From: JAFNAG01 sp963824985
GTDB taxonomy: Bacteria > Acidobacteriota > UBA6911
Assembly (NCBI GenBank): GCA_963824985.1
Contig: CAWGRQ010000047.1
Span: 1-64,000 of the forward strand
DNA length: 64,000 nt
Direction: 5' to 3'
Below, in pieces: positions 44,592 through 53,913 of the stretch. The notes under the pieces were generated by a model that was not told the DNA's origin, searched no databases, and saw only the letters and a list, made by a program, of their open reading frames with translations. The position numbers and the translations under genes were made by a program. Every line of letters starts with the position of its first letter. The stretch's first letter is position 1.

Positions 44592-46208
44592 CTAAACCCC
44601 TTCCTGGATCTGAACCTTCCTGCGCTGACGGTACTCCTCCATCGGGATGGAGAACTGATCCTCGATGCTCGTGCGATGCACGAGCCCGCCGTTATAGGCG
44701 CAGAACGGGATGATCCGGCCAGCGGGGGTGGCGTAGTGGATGACGCAGCGCCGCACGCGCTCCAGCTCATAGTTGTATGCATCCATGAAATGCATCCCGG
44801 CCACGAGCAGGGTTTTGTTGGTGTACGTGCCGTCCTTTTCGCCGCGCCCGGCTTCTTTGTCGAAGAAACCGTCCAGCGTCTGGAGGAAGCGGGTAAAGTC
44901 GAGACCGGCGGGCGCCTTGTCTTTTTTGTAGTATTTCTGCAGCTGGTAGAACGCGTTCATCTGGGCAAAGCGCTTGAAACGGCTGGCCTTGGTCTTGGCC
45001 GCCTGGATCTCCAGCTCCTTGAACATCCCCTCGATATCGGTGAACCGGGTAATCGGGATGGCCTTCCCGGTGCTCTGCTCGATAAAGAGATAGGTGCCGA
45101 GCGAGCAGTGAGGATGGCAAGTAATATGGACTGTATCGGCTCCGCGCACCGCGCTGATGATTTTGGAAACCGGCTGAACAAAGCTGAGCGGGTACCAGTC
45201 ATCCCGGTTCGCGATTCCCGTCTGCTCCTCGATGCAGCGCACCAGGTCCGGGAGGGTGAAACGCAGTTTCATCCTCTCCTCATAATTGATCCGTCCGGTG
45301 ATTGCTACGGGCTGGTAGCTGATGCCGCTGGAGACATCGATATTGTCCAGGGCGAACTTAAGGATCTTGCCGACCTGATCCTCGTTAATCCCGCCCGCGA
45401 TTGTCGGCACATACACGATCTTGATGCCGGCCTTGCGAACCGCTTCGACGGTCTTGAGCTTGTATTCCAGCAGTTTGCGGCCGCGGGTCTGTTCGTATAC
45501 ATGGTCGTCCACCCCGTCAAACTGGAGATAAATGGTGTGCAGGCCGGCCTCGGCAGCCCGCATCGTAAAATCGGGGTCCGCAAACTTTATGCCATTCGAG
45601 GCCACCTGGATGTGACTGAAACCCATCTCCTTCGCGCCGCGGAGAATTTCGAGAAAATCAGGGTGGATCGTCGGCTCCCCGCCCGAAAACTGCACCAGGC
45701 GGCCGGCAACCGGCTGCTCTCCCCGGTAGAGCCGGAGCATATCCATGATCTGCTCCTTGCTCGGCTCGTAAACCTTCCCGGTCACATTGGAATTGGCAAA
45801 GCAGATCGGGCAGGTCAGATTGCATCGATTGGTCAGATCGATGTTTCCCAGCGCAGTATGACTGGTATGGTTTTGGCAAATACCGCAGTCTCTGGGACAG
45901 ACCTCACTGGAGGTGTTGGGATTGGATAGGCCTTTGCCGTCGCCAAACTCCCATTTCTCGGCTTTCAGATACAGCTCGACATCGGACCAGTACAGGTCCT
46001 TGCAATAACCATGCTGCGGGCAGGTTTTATCCATGTAAACTTTCCCGTCTTCGGCGTACAGACGAGCCTGGATCACTTTCCCGCAGTCCGGGTCAGGACA
46101 GATCGATTCCACCTGCTTTGGAAGGCCTCTGGTGATGTTGTTGGTGGGCGCACCGCTATAGGTGGCGCTCACCGGCTGCCTGGCAATTTCGTTATCCACT
46201 GTCGCCAT
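44592..46208 (-). CDS. radical SAM protein of the tetraether/membrane-spanning-lipid synthase type (COG1964-like)
   Basis: The 538-residue intact protein starts MATVDNEIARQPVSATYSG after GGAGG. It has an N-terminal zinc-ribbon-like part (CPDPDCGKVIQARLYAEDGKVYMDKTCPQHGYCKDLYWSDVELYLKA), then CPRDCGICQNHTSHTALGNIDLTNRCNLTCPICFANSNVTG with the CxxxCxxC radical SAM motif, VQFSGGEPTIHPDF, LQFDGVDDHVYEQTRG and C-terminal CHPHCSLGTYLF, CVIHYATPAGRIIPFCAYN. This architecture matches archaeal Tes and bacterial relatives that join lipid tails. Acidobacteria make membrane-spanning iso-diabolic acid, which would fit, but the reaction is inference. Confidence 0.7.
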   Translation of the reverse strand: MATVDNEIARQPVSATYSGAPTNNITRGLPKQVESICPDPDCGKVIQARLYAEDGKVYMDKTCPQHGYCKDLYWSDVELYLKAEKWEFGDGKGLSNPNTSSEVCPRDCGICQNHTSHTALGNIDLTNRCNLTCPICFANSNVTGKVYEPSKEQIMDMLRLYRGEQPVAGRLVQFSGGEPTIHPDFLEILRGAKEMGFSHIQVASNGIKFADPDFTMRAAEAGLHTIYLQFDGVDDHVYEQTRGRKLLEYKLKTVEAVRKAGIKIVYVPTIAGGINEDQVGKILKFALDNIDVSSGISYQPVAITGRINYEERMKLRFTLPDLVRCIEEQTGIANRDDWYPLSFVQPVSKIISAVRGADTVHITCHPHCSLGTYLFIEQSTGKAIPITRFTDIEGMFKELEIQAAKTKASRFKRFAQMNAFYQLQKYYKKDKAPAGLDFTRFLQTLDGFFDKEAGRGEKDGTYTNKTLLVAGMHFMDAYNYELERVRRCVIHYATPAGRIIPFCAYNGGLVHRTSIEDQFSIPMEEYRQRRKVQIQEGV

Positions 46209-46439
46209 GATCGGACGAACCTCCATTTCCGGAACATTTATAGGCAATCGCGCCGGAATAGTAAACCCTTATCTTATCTTACCACCCCGGGGGGGTGGCA
46301 AGACCTCCCAAGCCAAAATGCTGGATCTTCCCGAGCTTGCGTGCTACCCTCGCCTTCTCCACAGGGCCCTGAAAAGCCGGCCACCGTGCCGCGAAGCAGG
46401 AATTCTACCAGTCGGATCAGTCAAGTGCGAGGTTGAATC

Positions 46440-49085
46440 ATGAAAAAATTGCTCCCCCTTTACTTACTACTTCTCGCCTGCATTTCGGTTTCCGCCGGAC
46501 CCAAAGTGCTCGATGACGGCTTCGAACGGGCCAGCCAGGCATGGGACCGCGGCGACTACATCACCGCACTTCGAGGCTTCGATGCCCTCCTTAGAGGACC
46601 CGATTCCGATCGCTGGTTCGAACCCGTCGCCCTGCTCACCGGCGAACTCTACCAGGTCACCGAGCTGGCCCCGGACGGCGGATCTCTTCGCTTCAGCCCA
46701 TCAGGCCGCTACGCAGCATTCGAAACCGGCACACGTTCCGGGGCTACGACTTACATCGTGGATGTGCAAGGCAAACCGAAAAAGGCCGCCGAAATCCGAG
46801 GGTCAAATCTGGTGTTCGCCCCCACCCGGGATGAGGTGGCCTTCCTGCGCACGATCGAAACCGCGGAGATCACAAGCTTGCGCAAGGAGATAGAGACTCT
46901 CTCAAGCGCGGCAACCCCGGATCGCCAGGCACTCGCTGGCATGCAGCGGCAATTCACCGCACTGGAAGCAGGAAACATGCAGGTCATCCTCCGCGATCTC
47001 ACGTCTGGCCGGGAGCAGCACCTGGAGGATGACGGCCTGCTCAAGGCGGGTATAGCCTTCAGCGCCGATGGCCGGGAGGTCTATATGGCGGGAGGACGGG
47101 ATTCGGACACTGCAGCCGGCGAAATCTATGCCCTCTCGGCGACCTCGAAGCCTCGCGCCCTTACCACAGGACCCGGGTTCAAGACGGGCCCGATGGCTGT
47201 TCCCGGCGGCAAGTACCTCGTCTATGGAATCTCCTCGCAATCGCCATTCCCGCGTGCCACCGTTGCCCAGCCGGGTCAGACTTCAGGACGTCAGGGCGCC
47301 CCGCCCTCAGGCGGGAGGGGCGGCGGACGCGGAGGTGGAGGCCAGGGGGCATCCCGGGAATTTGCGATCCTCGATCTGGCCTCAAGCGCTGAGACCAGGT
47401 ATACCGGATCGACACCCTCCATCGCTGCAAACGGCGCGGCGCTCGTTTTCCTGGCCGACAGCGGAACCGAGAGCACTATCCAGCTCATAAAGCTGGCGGC
47501 CCCGCTGACGCCGGTCGCAATCAGGAAATCCTCCGATCGAATTGCATCCGCATCGCTTTCTCCCGACGGCTCATCGGTCGCCTTCGAAGCCCCATTCCAG
47601 AGAAACGGGGAGATTTTTTGTATCAAGGCCGACGGCAGCGGCGAAGTCCGGGTCAGCCACGAAATCCAGCCGGATTGGGGGCCCCGCTATATTTCCGGCA
47701 ACCGGATCCTGGCAATCAAGGGGGAGCGGCGTCATGCCCGGTCGTACCTTTACGATCTCGACACCCGGACCGCCACGAAACTCTTCCACAACAACACGCT
47801 TCGAACCATCGCCCCGGAGTATGAATGGGCCTCAAACCCGTCCGGCACTCAGATCCTGATCCTGGCCCAGCGCAACGGCGACACCATTTCCCCGGAGCGC
47901 GGCGTATTCCTGCTCGACTTGACGCAAAAGATAACCAAGGACGCGCTTCTTGCCCGCATCCAATCAAACCTTGCGGCGGAACAGGCTTTGCGCGCGGCAG
48001 GGGAATCGATGTTCCGCCCGATCACCGGCCAGGTCCGAGCCGTAACGGAGCAGGCGTCGATCACCAAGATCTACGAATATGAGGCGGCGCTGTTCGATTT
48101 CGACTCAAAGCACATCAGCCAGCCGGGGAACAAGCCGGCCGGAGAGTATATCGGGAGGACTTTTGAATCGTTCGGGTACCAACCCGAATTCCAGTGGTTC
48201 AATTCGGGTCAGATCCGCACTGCGAACGTCCTTGCGACGCTTCGCGGGACGGAAAATCCCGAGCTCGTTTATGTCCTCAGCAGCCACTATGATTCCAACC
48301 AGCGCGGCCCCGGCGCGGACGACAACAGTTCCGCGACCGCGGTCCTGCTTGAAACCGCGCGGATCCTGGCCAAAACTCCGATGCCGGCAACCATTATTTT
48401 TGCAGCGTTTACAGGGGAGGAGGCCGGACTGCTGGGAAGCCGCGAGTTCGTCCGCCAGGCCGTGGCCAATAAAATGCAACTCCTGGGCGCCTTGAACAAC
48501 GACATGATCGGCTGGACCAACGATCATCGGCTGGACAACACAATCCGGTACTCCAACGCCGGCATCCGGGATCTTCAGCACGCGGCGGCGTTCCTGTTTT
48601 CTAAAATGATCACCTACGATGCGCGCTATTTCAAATCGACCGATGCGGCCGCCTATTACGACGCCTATGGCGATATCGTCGGGGGGTTCGGCTCCTACCC
48701 GGTGCTCGGCAATCCGAATTACCACCAGCCTACCGACCTGCTGGAAACGGTAAATCACCAGTTGCTGGTTGAAGCCACCAGGGCCAACACCGCTTCCATC
48801 ATGCTGCTGGCGGCATCCCCGGCGCGGGTGAAGGATCTCAAAATCGAAAACCGAAGCGGCGACGCAATCGAGTTGTCGTGGGCGCCAAGCCTGGAAAAAG
48901 GAGTCGTGTCGTATGCTCTGGCTTACGGGCCGGACGGTAATCCGATGGCCCGCACCATGACCGTGAAAGCGCCGAGAGCGCGAATAACGGGATTGAAGCC
49001 GGGGGAAATCCTGCAGGTGGCGGTTAAGGCCGTCAACGCCCGTGGCCTGTCCTCATGGGATTGGGCGCGAACGTCAACCAGGTGA
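46440..49085 (+). CDS. secreted M28 metallopeptidase with beta-propeller and Fn3-like domains
   Basis: The 881-residue intact protein has a signal peptide (MKKLLPLYLLLLACISVSAG), WD40/TolB-like repeats (residues about 75-500, for example SLRFSPSGRYAAFETG, SLSPDGSSVAFEAP) interrupted by a Gly-rich insert (GGRGGGRGGGGQG), then an M28 domain: YVLSSHYDSNQRGPGADDNSSAT (His, Asp), FTGEEAGLLGSREF (Glu-Glu), ALNNDMIGW (Asp), NYHQPTDLLE (His), and a final Fn3-like domain (VKDLKIENRSGDAIELSW). All zinc ligands are present. Likely digests peptides outside the cell or in the periplasm. Confidence 0.85.
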   Translation: MKKLLPLYLLLLACISVSAGPKVLDDGFERASQAWDRGDYITALRGFDALLRGPDSDRWFEPVALLTGELYQVTELAPDGGSLRFSPSGRYAAFETGTRSGATTYIVDVQGKPKKAAEIRGSNLVFAPTRDEVAFLRTIETAEITSLRKEIETLSSAATPDRQALAGMQRQFTALEAGNMQVILRDLTSGREQHLEDDGLLKAGIAFSADGREVYMAGGRDSDTAAGEIYALSATSKPRALTTGPGFKTGPMAVPGGKYLVYGISSQSPFPRATVAQPGQTSGRQGAPPSGGRGGGRGGGGQGASREFAILDLASSAETRYTGSTPSIAANGAALVFLADSGTESTIQLIKLAAPLTPVAIRKSSDRIASASLSPDGSSVAFEAPFQRNGEIFCIKADGSGEVRVSHEIQPDWGPRYISGNRILAIKGERRHARSYLYDLDTRTATKLFHNNTLRTIAPEYEWASNPSGTQILILAQRNGDTISPERGVFLLDLTQKITKDALLARIQSNLAAEQALRAAGESMFRPITGQVRAVTEQASITKIYEYEAALFDFDSKHISQPGNKPAGEYIGRTFESFGYQPEFQWFNSGQIRTANVLATLRGTENPELVYVLSSHYDSNQRGPGADDNSSATAVLLETARILAKTPMPATIIFAAFTGEEAGLLGSREFVRQAVANKMQLLGALNNDMIGWTNDHRLDNTIRYSNAGIRDLQHAAAFLFSKMITYDARYFKSTDAAAYYDAYGDIVGGFGSYPVLGNPNYHQPTDLLETVNHQLLVEATRANTASIMLLAASPARVKDLKIENRSGDAIELSWAPSLEKGVVSYALAYGPDGNPMARTMTVKAPRARITGLKPGEILQVAVKAVNARGLSSWDWARTSTR

Positions 49086-49099
49086 CCTGTGAAACCGGG

Positions 49100-49139
49100 C
49101 CGCACCCACATGAAAAAAACGGCGCTCATGTGGGTGCGG
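49100..49139. terminator. bidirectional terminator hairpin
   Basis: CCGCACCCACATGA and TCATGTGGGTGCGG form a perfect 14-bp stem around AAAAAAACGGCGC-type loop sequence, exactly between the converging M28 and parvulin genes. Confidence 0.75.
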
Positions 49140-49154
49140 ACTGCGGCTCCGGTT

Positions 49155-50192
49155 CTATTTGGCCGGATGACGCTTGTTCCACTCCTCGTCTGAAATCAGC
49201 GTCTCAATCTTGACCTTCCCTTTGAGTTCCTCGATGTGCTTGCGGGTGGCTTCCTGCCGTGTCCGGCCTTCGAGGAAGTCTTTGATATTGGGCTTGACCT
49301 TCTCCAGGGGTGCCTTCCCCGCGGGCTTGAACTCGATGACGTTCATCAGATGGAATCCGTATTCAGTCTCGATAACCGGAGTGAGCACTCCCGGCTTGAC
49401 GGCAAAAACCGCATCTTCCAGCTGAGGAAGCATATCCCCGCGTTTGAAGAAGCCGAGATCCCCCCCACTGCCGGCGGTCGCCTTATCATCCGAGCTTTTG
49501 GCCGCTTCAGCGAAGGTGATTTTTTTGCCGTCGACGTCGGCACGGAGTGCTTCCATTCTTTTCCGGGTTTCCGCCTTCTGTGCGGGAGTCGTGTTGGCAT
49601 CCGCCTTCAGAAAGACGTGGGCGGCATGAACCTGCTCCGGCTCTTCAAAATATTTCGGATTTTCATCGTAAAATTTCCTGACGTCCGCATCCGCGGCGGG
49701 CGGCAGATCTTTGAGCGCCGCTTCGAGCACCTGTTGGTACAACACGTTATTCTCTATCGATTTGCGTAGGTCCGCTTCTTTCAGACCCTGCTGCGTCAGA
49801 GCCTGTTGATACTGAGTTTCCGAGGGGAACTGCCCCTTCACCGATTTGAGAGCCTCCTCGATCCTGGATGGATCCGCGTTGATGTTCTTCTCTTTGGCTT
49901 CGTTTTTCAGCAGGAGGCCGCCGATCAGCGTGTCGAGGGCATCCCGGTAAAACGAAGCATCGGTGGTTTGCAGCGCCTGCGGGTTTGCCTGCTGGGAACG
50001 CGCTATCTGACCGATGGCATCCAAGACCTGCTTTTCGGTGATCGCCTCGCCGAGCACCTTGACGACCACGTCGCTTGAAGCCGCGGAGGCGGAAGGAGCG
50101 GTCCTGGCTTCTTGCGGGCCCCGCACCGTTGATCCGGTCAGGGGAAGGGAGGTAAGCAAAGCCACGACCAGCACTGCAGTTCGTCGCATCAT
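49155..50192 (-). CDS. SurA/PpiC-type peptidyl-prolyl isomerase
   Basis: The 345-residue protein has a signal peptide (MMRRTAVLVVALLTSLPLTGS), a helical SurA-like N-terminal chaperone part (VVVKVLGEAITEKQVLDAIGQI ... SIENNVLYQQVL) and one parvulin domain: VHAAHVFLKAD, ITFAEAAKSSDDKATAGSGGDLGFFKRGDMLPQLEDAVFAVKPGVLTPVIETEYGFHLMNVIEF. It would help fold exported proteins. Intact. Confidence 0.9.
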   Translation of the reverse strand: MMRRTAVLVVALLTSLPLTGSTVRGPQEARTAPSASAASSDVVVKVLGEAITEKQVLDAIGQIARSQQANPQALQTTDASFYRDALDTLIGGLLLKNEAKEKNINADPSRIEEALKSVKGQFPSETQYQQALTQQGLKEADLRKSIENNVLYQQVLEAALKDLPPAADADVRKFYDENPKYFEEPEQVHAAHVFLKADANTTPAQKAETRKRMEALRADVDGKKITFAEAAKSSDDKATAGSGGDLGFFKRGDMLPQLEDAVFAVKPGVLTPVIETEYGFHLMNVIEFKPAGKAPLEKVKPNIKDFLEGRTRQEATRKHIEELKGKVKIETLISDEEWNKRHPAK

Positions 50193-50218
50193 TGAAGTAC
50201 GATCTCCATCAATACATT

Positions 50219-50737
50219 TTAGAGCAAGGCTCTGATCGCGGCGAGGGCGCGGTCATAGTCAGGCTGGTTCACCATTTCCGGCACATATTCGATGTGGCGG
50301 ATGATATCCCGATCATCGACGACGAAAACGGCCCGGCTGGACAAATGCAGCTCCTTGATCAGGGTCCCATAAGCCTGGCTGAAGGACCGGTCGTAATAAT
50401 CGGAGACAATCTTGATTTTGTCGATGCCGGCGGCCGCACACCAGCGCTTCTGCGCGAACGGCAGATCCATGCTGATGGTGATGATTTCGACCTTGTCACC
50501 CAGCTTGGCCGCCTCGGCATTGAACCTGCGGGTCTCGGTGTCGCAGACCGGCGTATCCAGAGACGGAACCGCGCTCAAGAGCCGGATCTTACCCCTGGTT
50601 TCATCAAGAGTAAAGGGCTTCAGGTCCTGAGCCCGGGCCGTGAAGCCCGGGGCCTTGTCGCCCACCTTGAGTTCCGGTCCAATCAGTGTCAGCGGGTTTC
50701 CCTGAAATGTCGTTCCCTTCGGTCGTTCCGTAGTCAT
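50219..50737 (-). CDS. tpx: thiol peroxidase
   Basis: The 172-residue protein reads MTTERPKGTTFQGNPLTLIGPELKVGDKAPGF, then SAVPSLDTPVCDTETRRFN with the peroxidatic Cys, FAQKRWCAAAGIDKIKIVSDY with the resolving Cys, and SRAVFVVDD. This is the atypical 2-Cys peroxiredoxin Tpx, reducing peroxides with thioredoxin. CAGGAGACATTTCTT precedes ATG 50737, so the longer frame to 50833 is not used. It lies 27 bp from the parvulin start. Confidence 0.93.
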   Translation of the reverse strand: MTTERPKGTTFQGNPLTLIGPELKVGDKAPGFTARAQDLKPFTLDETRGKIRLLSAVPSLDTPVCDTETRRFNAEAAKLGDKVEIITISMDLPFAQKRWCAAAGIDKIKIVSDYYDRSFSQAYGTLIKELHLSSRAVFVVDDRDIIRHIEYVPEMVNQPDYDRALAAIRALL

Positions 50738-50851
50738 AAGAAATGTCTCCTGAAGTAGTTTTGGCCAGTCAGATTTTCGGGTGGTTTCATGCCCGTCTCC
50801 CGGCATCGGGCTTTTCACCCCCCGGATCGGCACTCACAGACGAACGGTCCC

Positions 50852-52484
50852 CTATTCCTCAGACATGAAAGGATAGGCGAAATGACGCGGCGGGACAAAA
50901 TTTTCTTTGATCGAGCGCGGGGATGTCCATTTGAGCAGGCTGAGATAAGAGCCCACCTTGTCATTGGTTCCCGAGGCCCGTCCGCCGCCGAACGGCTGCT
51001 GCCCGACCACGGCACCGGTCGGCTTGTCATTGATATAGAAGTTGCCGGCGGCGTGGCGCAAGCGCCCGGTGATTCCGGGAATGAGGCTGCGGTCGCCGCA
51101 GAAAAGCGCGCCGGTCAAGGCGTACGGGCTCGTGGTATCGCACAGTTCCAGCGCTTCCTCAAGCCGCGTGTCGTCGTAAACATAGATCGTGAGCACCGGC
51201 CCGAAGATTTCCTCCGACATCAGCCTGGAGCGCGGGTCTTCGGTAAGCACGACGGTGGGCTCGATGAAGTATCCCCTGGTGGGATCCCCCCGGCCGCCGC
51301 AGAGAATCCGTGTGTCTGTCGATGCCGCCGCATGTTTGATATAACCCATGATCGTGTCGAAGGCCGGGCGGTCGATAACCGCGTTCATGAAATTGCGGAA
51401 GTCGAGCGGGTCGCCCATCCGGATCTCGGCGACCTGCGCCAGCAGCCGCTCCTGCACCGACGGCCACAGGGAACGGGGAATGTAGGCCCGCGAAGCGGCG
51501 GAACACTTCTGCCCCTGGTACTCAAAAGCGCCGCGCACGAGCGCCGTGGCCAGCTCATCCGCATCGGCGGTCGCATGGGCAAACACAAAATCCTTTCCTC
51601 CGGTTTCCCCCACGATGCGCGGATAGCCCCGGTACCGTCCGAGATTCCGGCTCATGGTCTCCCAGATCCCGTTGAAGGTGCTGTTGGAACCGGTGAAATA
51701 AATTCCGGCAAAGTCGGGGCTGCCGATAATGGCGTCTCCGACTACCCCGCCCCGCCCCGGAATAAAATTGATGACCCCTGCGGGGAGTCCGGCGGCCTCG
51801 AGCAGTTTCATGATGTAGTATCCGGAAAGCACGGCGGTCGAAGCCGGCTTCCACATCACCACATTCCCCATCATTGCGGGCGCGGTCGACAGGTTGCCTC
51901 CGGTGGAGGTGAAATTGAACGGTGTAACCGCAAAGACGAATCCCTCGAGCGGCCGATAATCGGCTCGGTTCCATATGCCGGGGGAACTCGCCGGCTGCTG
52001 CCGGTAGATGTGCTGCATGAATGCCGGATTGAAGCGCCAGAAATCGATCAGTTCGCAGGCGGCATCGATCTCGGCCTGATACGCCGTTTTGGACTGGTTG
52101 AGCATGGTCGCCGCATTGACGACATCGCGCCAGGGCCCCGACAGGAGCTCCGCCGCTTTGAGAAAAATCGCCGCACGGCTCTCCCAGGGCATTTCCGACC
52201 AGCTTTGCCAGGCGCGGCGCCCGGCGGCAACCGCGGCTTCGATCTCTTTGGGGCCGGCCTGGTGAAATACGCCCAGCACATGTCCGTGATCATGAGGACA
52301 GATGACCTTGATTCGTCGAGCCGGTACGGATCTCTTCCCCGCCGATGATCAGGGGAATATCGACTTCCCGGCCCAGCATTTCGCGCATCTTCGCTTTCAG
52401 CGAATTCTTTTCAGCCGAGCCGGGAGCGTAACTGCGCACCGCCTCGTTCACCGGTTCCGGAACTCCTGTCATACCGTTTATCAT
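50852..52484 (-). CDS. pruA: L-glutamate gamma-semialdehyde (P5C) dehydrogenase (one frameshift)
   Basis: MINGMTGVPEPVNEAVRSYAPGSAEKNSLKAKMREMLGREVDIPLIIGGEEI begins the protein; removing one G near 52,302 (CAAGGTC to CAAGTC) joins it to ICPHDHGHVLG and the rest. Motifs: VTPFNFTSTGGNL, YFTGSNSTFNGIW, VGETGGKDFVF (Glu), FEYQGQKCSAASRAYIP (Cys), SEEIFGPVLTIYVY, NFYINDKPTGAVVGQQPFGGGRASGTNDK. About 543 residues. It oxidises glutamate semialdehyde to glutamate, as in proline or arginine breakdown. AGGAGGCCGAA precedes the ATG. Confidence 0.93.
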
Positions 52485-52607
52485 TTCGGCCTCCTGCAAA
52501 GAGGATACGGCGCTACCAGAGCGGATACAAGGCCCGGAGAACTCCTGGCGGTTCCATGAAACGCTCTGCCTGGCCCGCTTCAGCTCAGCGGAGCGGGCAC
52601 AGGCCGA

Positions 52608-53783
52608 TCATATCAAACTCACTTCGACAATCGTCCCTTCCGGAATCTCGCCGATGCCGACCGGGACCGCGATTACCCCATCCGCATTCGCCAACGAGGT
52701 GATATGCCCGGATCCGTGATAGGTAACCGGCTCCGCCCGGCCTTCGGCCGTTACCCTCACCGGGATCCAGGCGCGGCGAACCGTCGCCCTCCTCGTATAG
52801 GTTTTGGCCAGGACACATTTCAGAGGCAGATGCCGGTCCTTTTCACCGGTGAAGATCGAAAGCAGTTCCCTAACCATAATTTCGAAAACAATGAAGGACG
52901 ACACCGGATTTCCCGGCAACCCGAAAACATAGGTGTCCCCGGATCTTCCGAATACGGTCGGCTTGCCGGGCTGAATGGCCACCTGGTCGAAGAGAATGGA
53001 AAACCCGTGTTCTTTTAATATGGGAGGAACGAGGTCGAAATCACCCTTCGATACCCCGCCGGTCAGAAGGATCAGTCTGTTGTCTCGCCGGGCTGCAGTC
53101 ACCGCACTGCCAATGGCTTCCCGAGTATCGCTTACAATGCCGTAATAGGTGGGATCCGCCCCGATACGGAGGCATTGGGCCATCAGTTGCGAGGCGTTGG
53201 AATTGCGGATCTGGGATGATCGAGGCACCTGATGCGGTTCCACGATTTCATCGCCGGTCGCAATGACGCCGATTTTCGGCTTTGTGCTGACCATCGGCCG
53301 CACGCATCCCGCGAGAGCCAGCGCGGCGACTTCTTTGGGAGTAATGCGGGTCCCCGACGGCACCAGGACCTGCCCTGCCACCACATCTTCCCCTTTGCGG
53401 CAGATATTCGCGGCCGTCCGGCTTCCCGTAAACCGTATGGATGATTCGGACACGGGCTCGACTTCCTCGACCACCAGGACGCAGTCGGCGCCGGCGGGAA
53501 GCACCGCTCCGGTCATGATTTTGGCGCACTGATTGGGGCCGATCTCCAGCCGCGGCTGGTAACCGGCGGGAATGGTCTCGATGACCTCGAGTGTGTTCCC
53601 TATATCCCCCTTCCGGCAGGCATAGCCATCCATCGCCGATTTGTCGAATGGCGGCATATCGACATCGGAAACGACATCCTGGCGCAAGACCCGGTTCTGG
53701 CACTCCCGCAATTCGATCCGTTCGGCATCCAGCAATCTCCCCTGGGCGCGCACAATCGCCACGGCCTCTTCATATGCGATCAT
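52608..53783 (-). CDS. moeA: molybdopterin molybdenumtransferase MoeA
   Basis: The 391-residue intact protein reads MIAYEEAVAIVRAQGRLLD, DVDMPPFDKSAMDGYACR, IMTGAVLPAGADCVLVVEE, KPKIGVIATGDEIVEP, ILLTGGVSKGDFDLV, VAIQPGKPTVFGR, FGLPGNPVSSFIVFEI. MoeA inserts molybdate (or tungstate) into molybdopterin. ATG 53783 follows AGAGGAGGAACG; the extra upstream residues are not needed. It lies 130 bp downstream of the W/Mo transporter genes on the same strand. Confidence 0.93.
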   Translation of the reverse strand: MIAYEEAVAIVRAQGRLLDAERIELRECQNRVLRQDVVSDVDMPPFDKSAMDGYACRKGDIGNTLEVIETIPAGYQPRLEIGPNQCAKIMTGAVLPAGADCVLVVEEVEPVSESSIRFTGSRTAANICRKGEDVVAGQVLVPSGTRITPKEVAALALAGCVRPMVSTKPKIGVIATGDEIVEPHQVPRSSQIRNSNASQLMAQCLRIGADPTYYGIVSDTREAIGSAVTAARRDNRLILLTGGVSKGDFDLVPPILKEHGFSILFDQVAIQPGKPTVFGRSGDTYVFGLPGNPVSSFIVFEIMVRELLSIFTGEKDRHLPLKCVLAKTYTRRATVRRAWIPVRVTAEGRAEPVTYHGSGHITSLANADGVIAVPVGIGEIPEGTIVEVSLI

Positions 53784-53913
53784 CGTTCCTCCTCTTAATG
53801 AAGGATCATGCATGCGACCCGAAACTCTCGTGACCCGGATCGCGATCGGTGTCCATCCGCGTTGATCCGTGTCCAGGGAGGTCTTGTGATCCACTCTTCA
53901 TGATCAGGGCAGG

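Noticed and set aside
50789..52348. Plus-strand open frame of 519 codons
   Set aside because: Antisense to pruA with its catalytic Cys and Glu; no family pattern of its own.
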